DNA of 61,509 nucleotides from Flavobacteriales bacterium (GTDB lineage: Bacteria > Bacteroidota > Bacteroidia > Flavobacteriales_D > Sanyastnellaceae): the NCBI GenBank assembly GCA_029245065.1, contig JAQWQB010000018.1, forward strand, positions 1 through 61,509. The letters run 5' to 3'. The notes beneath the pieces were generated by a model. The model ran no database searches, was not told the origin of the DNA, and saw only the letters and a list, made by a program, of their open reading frames with translations. Shown here piece by piece: positions 7,748-16,208 of the stretch (position 1 is its first letter; each line of letters opens with the position of its first letter). Made by a program: the position numbers and the translations under genes.

Positions 7748-8780
7748 AAACGGTACGGTACTTTTTCCGCAACCAGAAGGCCACCCGAACTAGAAGAATA
7801 AGCGCTGGAACCTCTACCAACGGCCCAATAACTCCTACAAATGCTTGTCCCGAATTGATGCCAAAAACAGCAATGGCTACGGCAATAGCTAATTCGAAAT
7901 TATTTCCCGCAGCAGTGAACGCTACCGCAACTGTTTTGTCATAAGTGGCGCCCTTGGCCTTCGACATGAAGTACCCAATAAGGAACATCAGAATGAAGTA
8001 AATCAACAGCGGGATAGCAATCAGCAACACGTCAAATGGAATTTCAACAATCATTTGCCCTTTCAAAGAGAACATCACAATGATGGTAAACAGAAGCGCT
8101 ATGAGGGTAAGGGGCGAAATAAAAGGAATGAAGGTGTTGTTGTACCAGTCTTCGCCCTTCATTTTTACTAGCACCATTCGTGTCAAAACGCCTAATGCAA
8201 AAGGAATCCCCAAATAGATTAAAACGCTCTCGGCAATGGTAGAAATGGGAATGGCTATGGCCGCACCTTCAAGCCCAAAATAGGGCGGAAGCACGGTAAT
8301 GAACAACCAAGCGTAAAAGCTATAGGCAAACACTTGAAACACACTATTTAAAGCAACTAAACCTGCTCCGTACTCTTTGCTTCCCTCAGCTAAGTCGTTC
8401 CAAACCAACACCATAGCAATGCATCTGGCAAGACCAATGAGAATGAGTCCAACCATGTACTCAGGGTAGTCATGAAGAAAAATCAACGCAAGGGCAAACA
8501 TCAAAACAGGTCCAATTAACCAGTTCAATAGGAGTGAAACCGACAAGAGTTTGGTGTTCTTAAAAATGGAAGGGAGCAATTTGTAATTCACCTTCGCCAA
8601 GGGCGGAAAGAGCATGAGGATAAGCCCAATTGCGATTGGAACATTGGTTGTTCCATAGTTGAAGGAATCAATAAATGTGGGGGTGGACGGAATGAAATAC
8701 CCAATGGCAACACCAATTGCCATGGCTATAAAAATCCACAGCGTAAGGTAACGATCTACAAATCCTAGTCTCTTTTTCAT
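7746..8780 (-). CDS. acr3: Arsenite efflux transporter, ACR3 family
   Basis: A 344-residue polytopic membrane protein with about ten hydrophobic segments. Family landmarks are the conserved cysteine C120 in [16 protein letters not shown], the VALNSVFQ segment, and [15 protein letters not shown] followed by [13 protein letters not shown]3 carriers expel arsenite (and often antimonite) using the proton motive force. Last gene of the arsR-DUF6428-arsC-acr3 operon; its ATG overlaps the arsC stop (8777-8780, ATGA). Normal length for the family. The stop codon abuts the 3' arm of the structured region at 7604-7747. Confidence 0.93.
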   Translation of the reverse strand: MKKRLGFVDRYLTLWIFIAMAIGVAIGYFIPSTPTFIDSFNYGTTNVPIAIGLILMLFPPLAKVNYKLLPSIFKNTKLLSVSLLLNWLIGPVLMFALALIFLHDYPEYMVGLILIGLARCIAMVLVWNDLAEGSKEYGAGLVALNSVFQVFAYSFYAWLFITVLPPYFGLEGAAIAIPISTIAESVLIYLGIPFALGVLTRMVLVKMKGEDWYNNTFIPFISPLTLIALLFTIIVMFSLKGQMIVEIPFDVLLIAIPLLIYFILMFLIGYFMSKAKGATYDKTVAVAFTAAGNNFELAIAVAIAVFGINSGQAFVGVIGPLVEVPALILLVRVAFWLRKKYRTV

Positions 8781-9394
8781 CTCGAAATCTTTGTTGAGAG
8801 GTACGTAAACACAACGTTTAATTCAGCCCCAATAAGCAAGGCGGTTTTACGGTATTCTTCTGCGGCTTGAGGAGTGTCGTCAAAACGCTTTGGATCTTCA
8901 AATGGAAGGGCAATTCTAAGTATTGCTCCTGGGATAAACGGACAATTCTGTTCAGCATGTGAGCAAGTCATAACGGCTACTAAATCTTCTTGTGGGTTGA
9001 AGGAATTATCCCATGTTTTTGAAAACATCTTGTATCCTTCAGCACCTGAAGAGACGTGCAGACGCGTGAACTCTTGCGTTTCATCAACAAGAAAACCGAG
9101 CTCTTGCAACGCCACTTTAGATGAATGGAAAAAAGCAGTTGCTTCCGTTCCTCCTGAAGACGAGGTCATGTTCAGATCAAACTTTTCGATAAAGGCATGA
9201 CCCCATGCTTCAGCCAGTTGACTTCGCCGTGAATTGTGGGTGCATATAAAGTTCAGATGAGGTGTCTTTCCCGCATCCAACAAGGGTAGAATACCTTCAG
9301 AAAGTTGCTCAAGGGAGGCCAGGCGTTCCGCAGATATAGTCACTTCAGCAAAGCGCGCTATGGTGGCCTCCAAACCGGTTAAGAGTGCTTTCAT
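8777..9394 (-). CDS. arsC: Arsenate reductase, thioredoxin-coupled LMW-phosphatase type
   Basis: A 205-residue protein with the phosphatase P-loop C-x5-R as CTHNSRR (C51-R57) and the redox pair CSHAEQNC, the three cysteines used by thioredoxin-coupled arsenate reductases to turn arsenate into arsenite. There is a ~45-residue N-terminal extension absent from classical ~140-residue ArsC; such longer forms, often labelled protein-tyrosine phosphatase, are common in Bacteroidota. The start at 9394 is chosen because it lies one base past the upstream gene's stop; the earlier start would overlap it. Cytoplasmic, working with Acr3 encoded next. Confidence 0.9.
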   Translation of the reverse strand: MKALLTGLEATIARFAEVTISAERLASLEQLSEGILPLLDAGKTPHLNFICTHNSRRSQLAEAWGHAFIEKFDLNMTSSSGGTEATAFFHSSKVALQELGFLVDETQEFTRLHVSSGAEGYKMFSKTWDNSFNPQEDLVAVMTCSHAEQNCPFIPGAILRIALPFEDPKRFDDTPQAAEEYRKTALLIGAELNVVFTYLSTKISR

Positions 9395-9395
9395 T

Positions 9396-9875
9396 TTAGC
9401 AACAGCCACCACCTGGTGTACAGCAGCTATCGCCCGCTACTGTTTTTGCCAAGTCATTCAACGCCACTTTGGCCTTTTGAATTGGGATACCACAGTTCTC
9501 TTCTGCCAAACAAGCCGTTTGTGTCTTTGTAAGCTGGAAGTGGTCGCCATTGTGAGCCAAGTTGTATTTTCCAATGGTGTCTGATTGGTATTCAACTTCA
9601 ATTTCAAGGTCGCCAATGGAGAGCTTTTCTTCAGATAAGTTGACGATTGAAAGAAGCTTTTCGCTTTTCAACCGATGATGTAAATCTACAGAGTACCACA
9701 ATTGGAGATTGATTTTATGCTCTTCGCGAACCGTACCTCCACAATCGATGAAATGCTTGTTAATGACACCCACTTCAGTAATGTGGAAATGAGCTGGAAT
9801 GAACGAGCCGTTCGGCAGCTGAAACTTCAATTTTGAAGTCTGTTCTAACAACACCTTAAACGCAGATAATTTCAT
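9396..9875 (-). CDS. DUF6428 family protein of the arsenic operon
   Basis: A 159-residue soluble protein encoded between arsR and arsC. The sequence (LPNGSFIPAHFHITEVG near the start, then CGGTVREEHKINLQLW) matches the small family labelled DUF6428, found repeatedly in ars operons of Bacteroidota. The C-terminus is cysteine-dense: CLAEENCGIPIQKAK and a final DSCCTPGGGCC, a tail that could bind trivalent arsenic; that is inference. The function is not known; arsenite chaperone or sensor are guesses. One base separates its stop from arsC. An ArsR-like operator lies 12 nt upstream of its start. Confidence 0.8.
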   Translation of the reverse strand: MKLSAFKVLLEQTSKLKFQLPNGSFIPAHFHITEVGVINKHFIDCGGTVREEHKINLQLWYSVDLHHRLKSEKLLSIVNLSEEKLSIGDLEIEVEYQSDTIGKYNLAHNGDHFQLTKTQTACLAEENCGIPIQKAKVALNDLAKTVAGDSCCTPGGGCC

Positions 9876-9886
9876 GTGATTTTAAT

Positions 9887-9902
9887 ATTGCAATGTGACG
9901 AT
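9887..9902. promoter_or_regulatory. ArsR-like operator upstream of the DUF6428 gene
   Basis: ATTGCAATGTGACGAT, 14 of 16 bases identical to the operator before arsR (10273-10288), in the short gap between arsR and the next gene. It suggests an internal, separately repressed promoter. Imperfect palindrome. Confidence 0.5.
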
Positions 9903-9919
9903 GATTCGAATAAATTTTT

Positions 9920-10252
9920 TTAGCAGCATGAAGAAGGATTATCAGAAAACTGACTGAAAAGGTGTGAAAACAACGACTGAATTTCACTCCACCGTTGCGG
10001 GTTGATGCAATAACTCATTGATACACCCTCTATCGTGCCCTGGATGATGCCAATGGATTTCAGCTCTTTCAAATGCTGACTAATTGTGGCCTGAGCAAGA
10101 CCAATTTCATCAACTAAATGACTATTAATACAAGAGTCGGTCTTTAACAAGTGCTGAATAATTGCCACGCGTGCAGGGTGCGAAAAGCACTTCGCTACAG
10201 TGGCAAGTTCGTTCTGTTCAACAGAGTATAAAGACGTTTTTGTGATTCCCAT
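9920..10252 (-). CDS. arsR: ArsR-family transcriptional repressor
   Basis: A 110-residue winged-helix protein. The recognition region LVDEIGLAQATISQHLKELKSIGII (about 46-70, shown in part) is typical of ArsR/SmtB repressors. It lacks the classic ELCVCDL arsenic motif; instead it has C22, C41, C82 and a terminal C109-C110 pair, so the arsenite site must be of a different layout, possibly including the tail. First gene of the operon; an ArsR-like palindrome lies 21 nt upstream of the ATG and overlaps a TAATATTG element resembling a -7 box, as expected for autorepression. Confidence 0.9.
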   Translation of the reverse strand: MGITKTSLYSVEQNELATVAKCFSHPARVAIIQHLLKTDSCINSHLVDEIGLAQATISQHLKELKSIGIIQGTIEGVSMSYCINPQRWSEIQSLFSHLFSQFSDNPSSCC

Positions 10253-10272
10253 TAACGGTCATTAATTGATAC

Positions 10273-10288
10273 ATTGCAATATTACGAT
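10273..10288. promoter_or_regulatory. ArsR-like operator upstream of arsR
   Basis: ATTGCAATATTACGAT, an imperfect palindrome (6 of 8 half-site bases symmetric). The minus-strand reading contains TAATATTG, one base off the Bacteroidota -7 element TAnnTTTG, so a bound repressor would block the promoter. Confidence 0.6.
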
Positions 10289-10304
10289 GAAAAAACAACA
10301 TGAC

Positions 10305-11546
10305 CTAATTTTTCCATGGAACGGAAGTAGGAGTGTGTGATGTGTTGAAGTAGATGAGCGCGTCATAAGTATCTCCGAGTACCAGCGACATGGTGGTTGG
10401 TACATCTGCGTTGAAAGACTCCCCTGCATCAGTTCGAATGGTGTGCTCGTTTCGCAAATCGGAACGTAAACCACTCGTTTTATTGAGGTTTGAGCGCACA
10501 TCGACCAAAAGAAAAGGACGTTCTGTGGCAATGAATGCGTTGGTCCAGAAAGACGTATCGCGCTCTGAAATAGCAAAATTCTCAAACCCATCTGGTCCGA
10601 AAGAGCCAAACGTCCCTTTGTTAAAGGTGAAACCAACGGAATAGTAGGCATCCCCAAACCACCTGGAAAGATGAGTTCCAAGAACAGCGTAGTTGCTCAT
10701 GGGTGCATTCCGCGCAACATGACCATTGTGCGCCCAAAGTACAATTCTACCATCGATGCCAAATTCATCCAACACCCACAGCACGTTGCGAGACGAGAAC
10801 TGGTCGCGTAGTTCAACTTTCAACGAAAAATCATCTTGCGAAACATAGGTTGCGTACTGACGGAAAATCTCAAGCATGCGGTAGGCCACACCAAGTGAAG
10901 ACAATTTAGCAGAGGCAACGGTGCGTTTGGGCAAGAGGTCTTCCAGTTCCAAGAACAATGACCAATACGCCTTTCGATCTGCTGAACTGTGATTGTAAAA
11001 AGCAATGGATGGCACTTCGTGATGAAGAATGGAGTCAAGGACGGCACTTTTTAGTCCCAGTTCGTCCAAAAATGATTGCATCCACGTTAAATTGTGATTA
11101 ATAGCGGTCATTTCCATCCCAGCCAATTGAAACGGTTCCTCAGCTGTCAGGTTGTAGTCGTGAATAGACTTCAACAGCCTTTTGAACTCCTCTGTTCGGT
11201 ACGTGAACCATCCTGATGAAGCAATAAGGGAATCCAGATTTCCTTCGTTGTATGTGACATACCTGTTCCATAACAACGCCTGTCCGAAATCCACTTCCAA
11301 GACAAGCGCATTAAACCCTTCTTCAATCAGTTGTTGAATTAGGGTGAATTTAAGGTCATAACACTCTTTGGTATAATGGGTAGATTCTCCGAGCCCTACT
11401 ATTGTGGCCGACTGAATGCGCTCACTGAAGCTTCTTTTTAAGTCAACATCATCTGTTGTGCTGAAAGGAATTAGCAAAGGGGTGTCTTGTGACAGACCCG
11501 TTGTCAGAAGCCCAATAGAAAAAAGCATGAATAGCAGTCTCTTCAT
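10305..11546 (-). CDS. Erythromycin esterase-like secreted protein
   Basis: A 413-residue protein with a signal peptide (about 1-19, ending TTGLSQ) and the erythromycin-esterase (Ere / succinoglycan biosynthesis) fold marks: GLGESTHYTKE (E54, H57), ALVLEVDFGQALLWNRYV, and a VLWAHNGHVARN segment around 265-277. Ere enzymes open the macrolide lactone, but many relatives with a signal peptide have no known substrate, and this one is a divergent chromosomal homologue, so antibiotic resistance should not be assumed. It reads away from nothing obvious; 18 bases separate it from the upstream same-strand carboxypeptidase-regulatory gene, suggesting co-transcription. Confidence 0.8.
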   Translation of the reverse strand: MKRLLFMLFSIGLLTTGLSQDTPLLIPFSTTDDVDLKRSFSERIQSATIVGLGESTHYTKECYDLKFTLIQQLIEEGFNALVLEVDFGQALLWNRYVTYNEGNLDSLIASSGWFTYRTEEFKRLLKSIHDYNLTAEEPFQLAGMEMTAINHNLTWMQSFLDELGLKSAVLDSILHHEVPSIAFYNHSSADRKAYWSLFLELEDLLPKRTVASAKLSSLGVAYRMLEIFRQYATYVSQDDFSLKVELRDQFSSRNVLWVLDEFGIDGRIVLWAHNGHVARNAPMSNYAVLGTHLSRWFGDAYYSVGFTFNKGTFGSFGPDGFENFAISERDTSFWTNAFIATERPFLLVDVRSNLNKTSGLRSDLRNEHTIRTDAGESFNADVPTTMSLVLGDTYDALIYFNTSHTPTSVPWKN

Positions 11547-11564
11547 GCTTAAATGTAAGAAGAA

Positions 11565-12293
11565 TCATCTCTTTCGAGTAAACGGCTTGGTAAGTCGGTA
11601 CCAAATACGCTTCGTCCGGCTTACTGGAGTAACATGGAAGGCGATGATATCTATGTCCTCGCTCGAAAAAGTAGTATCTACCACAATTTCATCTCTTCCC
11701 ACAGGTAACCCTACAATGCGTTTAGTAGTGTAGCCAATAGAAGAGAACTCCAATTCGTCGTTAGCTGTTGAGGTTGAATCATCTAGCGAAATGGTAACTT
11801 CATATTTTCCATCAAAGTCCGTTATAGCTCCTGTTTGTCTCGTTATCAAGTGAACGTTCACAAAAGGAATGGGTTCTCCTGTTTCTTCATCAGTTACTGT
11901 ACCTCTGATGGTACACAAACGAAGTGGTGAATCAGCAGGTTCTACGGGTTGCTCTACAATCAGCGTATCGGGACAGTGGGCCTCAATCAAAGGGGTTGGA
12001 CTGAAAGTAGCGAAAGAAGGAGTTACCGAGAGCAACAAGGAAGCAACCGCGGCGACGGCTTTCGGATTGAAGCCTAGGTGCGGCGCTTGGTGTCCCCAAT
12101 GATCTAATTGTTTTTGCGTGTACAAGCCGCACAAGGAATGGTTGTTCTCTGCCTGCAAAGACGAAATCTCCTTCCATGATTTCCCGGTAAAATCAATGAT
12201 TTTCTTTTCACAAGAGCTACAAACCCTTCCTCCGGGAACTTCATTCATTCGAAGCCAGTCTTGCTGGCAGTACTGTGGTTTAGGAGTATTCAT
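11565..12293 (-). CDS. Membrane protein with cysteine box and carboxypeptidase-regulatory-like domain
   Basis: A 242-residue protein in three parts: an N-terminal box with two cysteine pairs (C9; GGRVCSSCEKKIIDFTG; CGLYT) seen in many Bacteroidota proteins, a hydrophobic segment near residues 75-95, and a carboxypeptidase-D regulatory-like beta domain (RGTVTDEETGEPIPFVNVHL, GAITDFDGKYEVTI, SSIGYTTKRI). Such domains anchor or extend surface and TonB-linked proteins. The N-terminal box may bind metal or haem; unknown. No T9SS tail. Ends close to the start of the downstream Ere-like gene. Confidence 0.7.
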   Translation of the reverse strand: MNTPKPQYCQQDWLRMNEVPGGRVCSSCEKKIIDFTGKSWKEISSLQAENNHSLCGLYTQKQLDHWGHQAPHLGFNPKAVAAVASLLLSVTPSFATFSPTPLIEAHCPDTLIVEQPVEPADSPLRLCTIRGTVTDEETGEPIPFVNVHLITRQTGAITDFDGKYEVTISLDDSTSTANDELEFSSIGYTTKRIVGLPVGRDEIVVDTTFSSEDIDIIAFHVTPVSRTKRIWYRLTKPFTRKR

Positions 12294-12339
12294 AAGTACG
12301 TTTATGAATGAGATGCGTCAACGAGGGTATTTCCACAAC

Positions 12340-12804
12340 TCAGTGCTTGTTTTCCCATTTGGCTAGCAATGCATTGGTTTGGGCATTTAGTTTTTTCTTG
12401 AAGAATCCCGTCCCGCCTAATAGCGCACCTTTGAAACCAAGTGCTTGTTTCGCCCACTTCTGAAGGTCGAAGGTATCCACGTGCTTGATGATTAATCCGT
12501 CTTTGAATTCAAACGCCGCATCGATCTTATTGTGCACCTTCCTTCCGGTTTGGCTGAATTCGTATTTCGCCTCCCAATGGGCTTTTCCAGACGTATTATC
12601 ACTCATAATTCCTGAATAGGTCACCTGAAAGTCTTTACCACGCTGACTTTCACACAACATTCGCCACATGTTTTTCGCTTTTTCGCCCTTCAACACGCCA
12701 AAAGCAGGATCTTCAAACACAACATCAGAATGATAGCAAGCGGCCATTGCTTCTCCATCTACTGCTTCAAAAGTGGTATAAAACTGTTCAATTATCGACT
12801 TCAT
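12340..12804 (-). CDS. NTF2-like / SnoaL-like fold protein
   Basis: A 154-residue soluble protein opening with IEQFYTTFEAVDGEAMAACYHSDVVFEDPAFGVLKG, the usual start of NTF2-like (SnoaL, nuclear transport factor 2) proteins, followed by ...HWEAKYEFSQTGRKVHNKIDAAFEFKDGLI... The fold forms a cone-shaped pocket used for isomerases or for binding; no catalytic residues can be named. Divergent from the MmcQ-like gene. No sign of secretion. Confidence 0.8.
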   Translation of the reverse strand: MKSIIEQFYTTFEAVDGEAMAACYHSDVVFEDPAFGVLKGEKAKNMWRMLCESQRGKDFQVTYSGIMSDNTSGKAHWEAKYEFSQTGRKVHNKIDAAFEFKDGLIIKHVDTFDLQKWAKQALGFKGALLGGTGFFKKKLNAQTNALLAKWENKH

Positions 12805-12893
12805 GAAGAAAAGGTACTGTTATTTATTCGTTGAATAGATATGGTTTTAAAAGGGCGAAAGGAGTTATCTTTCAACTTCAATTTTGCTTGTCC

Positions 12894-13244
12894 ATGAATA
12901 TTGAATCATATAGAGACTTTTGCATTCGTATGCACGCGGTGACAGAAGAATTCCCTTTTGATAATAAAACGCTGGTTTTCAAGGTAGCGGGAAAGATGTT
13001 TGCACTTACAGATGTAGATGAATTTCAAAGCATCAACTTAAAATGTGACCCCGAAATTGCCATTGAACGAAGAGGTGAGTATCCGGCAGTGCAAGCTGGT
13101 TACCACATGAATAAAAAGCATTGGAACACCGTTACAATAGACGGAAGCATTGCAGACAAGGAACTTGAGCAATGGATTGTTGAAAGCTATGACCTGGTAG
13201 TCAGTGGATTAACAAAGAAACAAAGGGAAGAAGCAGGATTTTGA
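12894..13244 (+). CDS. MmcQ/YjbR family protein
   Basis: A 116-residue protein starting at ATG 12894 (MNIESYRDFC). Recognised by TEEFPFDNKTLVFKVAGKMFAL, KCDPE, and the GYHMNKKHWNTV segment typical of the MmcQ/YjbR fold, a double-wing DNA-binding-like fold whose role is largely unknown. The longer upstream frame adds 21 residues unlike the family and was dropped. Cytoplasmic; 45 bases before the next same-strand gene. Confidence 0.85.
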   Translation: MNIESYRDFCIRMHAVTEEFPFDNKTLVFKVAGKMFALTDVDEFQSINLKCDPEIAIERRGEYPAVQAGYHMNKKHWNTVTIDGSIADKELEQWIVESYDLVVSGLTKKQREEAGF

Positions 13245-13289
13245 ATTCTTTGGTTGAAAGATTCTACTTTTGCATCAGAAAGCCTGAAC

Positions 13290-14117
13290 ATGAACGGCAC
13301 ATTACATCAAATAGCACAAGAGTTAGCAGCGGCGCTGGAACGCCTCGAAAAGGGGGACCTCCAACTGGAAGAAGTGGGCCCGCTAACCGACCAGGCTCGT
13401 GAATTGTACGAGCGCTTGGTTGCTTTGCGCTACGTGGCAATTGAACGCCTTGTAAAGCCAAGTGAAGGGAAAGAAGGCGCCTTCCGATTAAATGACATCC
13501 ATCCCAATCAAACGTCGCTCATTGATGCTATCGAAGAGGTGAGCAAGTTGGAAGATGTAAAGAAAGAGCCACAGGTAATACAAGAGCAATTGTTCGCCCC
13601 TGTTTTTGATGAAGTAGAGGAAGAGGTTGAAGACGTAGAGCCGGAACTTGATGTAACAGCACCTGAGCCAGAAGAGCCGTTGGTTTTTGATGAGGAAACC
13701 AATGAGGAACCTGAAGTTGACCCGGAAACGGAAGACGAAAAGGAGCCAGAAGCAATCGAAGAGCAAGAGGAAGAACCCCAGGAAGAAGAGCCTCCTGTGT
13801 CTGCTGAGCCAATAACCGAGTCGAAACACGCGTTGCAGCAAGACCAGGACGATTCGTTGGCACAAAAGCTCAGAAAGACGCCCATTGACGATTTACGAAA
13901 GGCGATCGGCCTTAATCAAAAGTTCTTACTGATCAATGAATTGTTCGGTGGGGATGCAGATACGTATAACGCATCAGTAGATCAGCTAAATGGCTCGTCT
14001 AATTTTTCGGAAGCATCAAATTGGATTGACGCTGAATTGCGCGGACAGTTCGAATGGGACAATGAATCAACTACTGTTCAAGAGTTTTTGGACTTGGTAG
14101 AAAGAAGGTTCTTATGA
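13290..14117 (+). CDS. Acidic, coiled protein of unknown function upstream of rsmI
   Basis: A 275-residue protein starting at ATG 13290. Residues 1-60 form a predicted helical coil (LAAALERLEKGDLQLEEVG), then an Asp/Glu/Pro-rich disordered stretch (about 105-195), then a folded C-terminal domain (DDLRKAIGLNQKFLLINELFGGDADTYN..., residues ~205-275). The C-terminal domain resembles conserved hypothetical proteins of Bacteroidota; I know of no function. Its TGA overlaps the rsmI start (ATGA). The long antisense frames opposite the acidic stretch arise from its biased codons. Confidence 0.75.
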   Translation: MNGTLHQIAQELAAALERLEKGDLQLEEVGPLTDQARELYERLVALRYVAIERLVKPSEGKEGAFRLNDIHPNQTSLIDAIEEVSKLEDVKKEPQVIQEQLFAPVFDEVEEEVEDVEPELDVTAPEPEEPLVFDEETNEEPEVDPETEDEKEPEAIEEQEEEPQEEEPPVSAEPITESKHALQQDQDDSLAQKLRKTPIDDLRKAIGLNQKFLLINELFGGDADTYNASVDQLNGSSNFSEASNWIDAELRGQFEWDNESTTVQEFLDLVERRFL

Positions 14118-14806
14118 GCAAATTGACCTTGGTGGCCACGCCAATAGGCAACTTGGCTGATATTTCTTACCGAGCAGTTCAAGTATTAAAAGATGCGTCG
14201 GTCATTCTGGCAGAAGACACCCGCACAAGCGGAAGACTCATGCAAGAGTATGAGATCCCCACGCAGATGCGCGCGTTCCATGCACACAACGAACACAAGT
14301 TATTAGATCGAACCGTGAGCGAGATTGCTAGCGGTGTGGAAATGGCGCTGATTAGTGACGCGGGTACTCCTGGAATTTCCGACCCTGGATTTTTGCTTGC
14401 TAGAGCGTGCATTGAAGCAGGTGTACCTGTTGAATCATTGCCTGGTGCCACGGCATTTGTGCCTGCATTGGTCATGAGTGGGATGGCTCTTGACCGGTTT
14501 GTTTATGAGGGGTTTCTCCCACACAAAAAGGGAAGACAAACCCGTATCAAAGCCATTGCTGAAACAACGTGCACAGTGGTGCTTTACGAATCGCCTCACC
14601 GGGTCATCAAGCTGGTAGATCAGTTAACGGAATTCTGTGGTGAAGAACGGCGAATTAGTACCAGCAGGGAAATCACCAAACTGCATGAAGAGACCTTCAG
14701 AGGTACGCTTGCAGAGGCAAAAGTTCATTTCACTGAGAAAGCACCCCGTGGGGAGTTTGTAGTTGTTGTTGAAGGGGTCAATGCGGCTCAGAAAAGCAAG
14801 CGATGA
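14114..14806 (+). CDS. rsmI: 16S rRNA (cytidine1402-2'-O)-methyltransferase
   Basis: A 230-residue enzyme of the SAM-dependent tetrapyrrole-methylase fold. Family marks: LVATPIGNLADISYRA at the start, AEDTRTSGRL, ALISDAGTPGISDPG and VLYESPHR. RsmI methylates C1402 in the 16S decoding centre with S-adenosylmethionine. Translationally overlapped with the preceding acidic-protein gene. The last 19 bases overlap the convergent radA gene. Confidence 0.95.
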   Translation: MSKLTLVATPIGNLADISYRAVQVLKDASVILAEDTRTSGRLMQEYEIPTQMRAFHAHNEHKLLDRTVSEIASGVEMALISDAGTPGISDPGFLLARACIEAGVPVESLPGATAFVPALVMSGMALDRFVYEGFLPHKKGRQTRIKAIAETTCTVVLYESPHRVIKLVDQLTEFCGEERRISTSREITKLHEETFRGTLAEAKVHFTEKAPRGEFVVVVEGVNAAQKSKR

Positions 14807-16146
14807 ACATCGCCAACTTTTTCAACGCCAATCACTTCTAAATCACCGTACTTCTTTTTGATATTTCTGTTGTAAGCAGAAACAATCATCCGTTTGAAGC
14901 CCATTTTTTCAGCCTCGGCAATCCGCTGTTCAATGCGTGATACCGGACGAATTTCTCCAGATAAACCAATCTCACCGGCGAGGGCAGTATCTTGAGATAA
15001 CGGCAAATCGAGGCTACTGCTCAAGCAAGCCGCCACAACGGCCAAATCCAACGCAGGGTCTTCAACACGCAATCCGCCAGCGATGTTTAAGAAGACATCT
15101 TTCATGGCCAATTTGAAACCGCATCGTTTTTCTAACACGGCCAACAACATATTTAGTCGCCTCATGTCGTAACCAGTTGCTGACCGTTGAGGCGTTCCAT
15201 ACACAGCAGAACTAACAAGCGCTTGAATCTCTAATAAAATAGGCCGCATTCCTTCCATGGAGGCTGCTATGGCAGAACCGCTCAAAGAGGGATCTTTTTC
15301 GCCAATGAGCAACGCAGACGGGTTTAGTACAGCGTGCAATCCATCGCCAGCCATTTCGTAGATACCCAATTCGTGTGTGCTTCCGAACCTGTTTTTCACG
15401 GTGCGAAGAATACGGAAGGCGTGGTATCGATCGCCTTCAAACTGAAGAACGACGTCTACCATGTGCTCCAACACTTTTGGTCCGGCCAACGCGCCGTCTT
15501 TGGTAATGTGTCCGATCAAGAAGATGGGAATGTGCTTGGTTTTTGCAATGGCCAGAAGATCTGCGGCAGTTTCTCTTATTTGACTAACGCTCCCAGGAGA
15601 AGACTCAAGAAGAGGAGTATGAAGCGTTTGAATGGAGTCAACAATCACCAAATCTGGTTTGACCGCATCTACTTGCTCTTTGATGATTTGCATGTTTGTT
15701 TCAGGAAGCACGAAAAGAGATTCGTGCAGTGTTCCAATGCGTTCTGCCCGCATTTTGATTTGCTCTGGGCTTTCTTCACCACTCACATAAAGCACTTTTC
15801 CTTTGGTAAAGCCCATGGCGGTTTGAAGCAACAAAGTAGACTTACCAATGCCTGGTTCACCGCCACAAAGCATAAGGCTTCCGGGAACCAACCCTCCTCC
15901 AAGAACACGATTCAGCTCACTGTCGCCAAGTTCAACACGCACACCAGTGGTGCTAGAGAATTCAGCAAGAGGTGAGGCTGTTTGCTGGTTCGAAGGAACG
16001 AGCGACCTACGGGTGTTTTTAGTTTCTGGAAGTACTTTTTCCTCAACGTATGTATTCCATTCATTGCAAGACGGACATTTACCTATCCATTTTGCGGAGG
16101 TAGCACCGCACTCTTGACATACATATTGGGAGCGTTCTTTTGCCAT
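14788..16146 (-). CDS. radA: DNA repair protein RadA
   Basis: A 452-residue protein: a C4 zinc finger (C10, C13, C24, C27), a RecA-like ATPase (Walker A GEPGIGKST at 96-104, RadA-specific TVKNRFGST motif) and a Lon-protease-like C-terminal domain. RadA is a branch-migration helicase acting on recombination intermediates. The ATG at 16146 is used because family members begin MAK...; the longer frame adds residues from the intergenic terminator. It lies just past the terminator of the upstream T9SS gene, so it needs its own promoter. Confidence 0.96.
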   Translation of the reverse strand: MAKERSQYVCQECGATSAKWIGKCPSCNEWNTYVEEKVLPETKNTRRSLVPSNQQTASPLAEFSSTTGVRVELGDSELNRVLGGGLVPGSLMLCGGEPGIGKSTLLLQTAMGFTKGKVLYVSGEESPEQIKMRAERIGTLHESLFVLPETNMQIIKEQVDAVKPDLVIVDSIQTLHTPLLESSPGSVSQIRETAADLLAIAKTKHIPIFLIGHITKDGALAGPKVLEHMVDVVLQFEGDRYHAFRILRTVKNRFGSTHELGIYEMAGDGLHAVLNPSALLIGEKDPSLSGSAIAASMEGMRPILLEIQALVSSAVYGTPQRSATGYDMRRLNMLLAVLEKRCGFKLAMKDVFLNIAGGLRVEDPALDLAVVAACLSSSLDLPLSQDTALAGEIGLSGEIRPVSRIEQRIAEAEKMGFKRMIVSAYNRNIKKKYGDLEVIGVEKVGDVHRLLF

Positions 16147-16157
16147 AATTGAAACTA

Positions 16158-16185
16158 AAAACGGGGCTCCTATGAGCCCCGTTTT
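16158..16185 (-). terminator. Strong intrinsic terminator of the large T9SS gene
   Basis: Perfect 12-bp inverted repeat AAAACGGGGCTC / GAGCCCCGTTTT, 4-nt loop; on the minus strand followed by U-rich sequence, 24 nt after the stop at 16209 and before radA. Confidence 0.85.
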
Positions 16186-16208
16186 CAAAGATATAAGTTC
16201 TTTTCTGA

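Noticed and set aside
10305-11546. Macrolide-resistance gene
   Set aside because: The fold fits erythromycin esterase, but it is a divergent chromosomal signal-peptide form without mobile-element context; resistance is not supported.
13488-13885. Three overlapping minus-strand frames of 111-125 codons
   Set aside because: They mirror the Asp/Glu-rich stretch of the acidic protein and are low-complexity Ser, Phe/Leu or Pro/Leu strings.
15334-15975. 213-codon plus-strand frame
   Set aside because: Antisense to the RadA ATPase and Lon-like region; composition unlike a protein.
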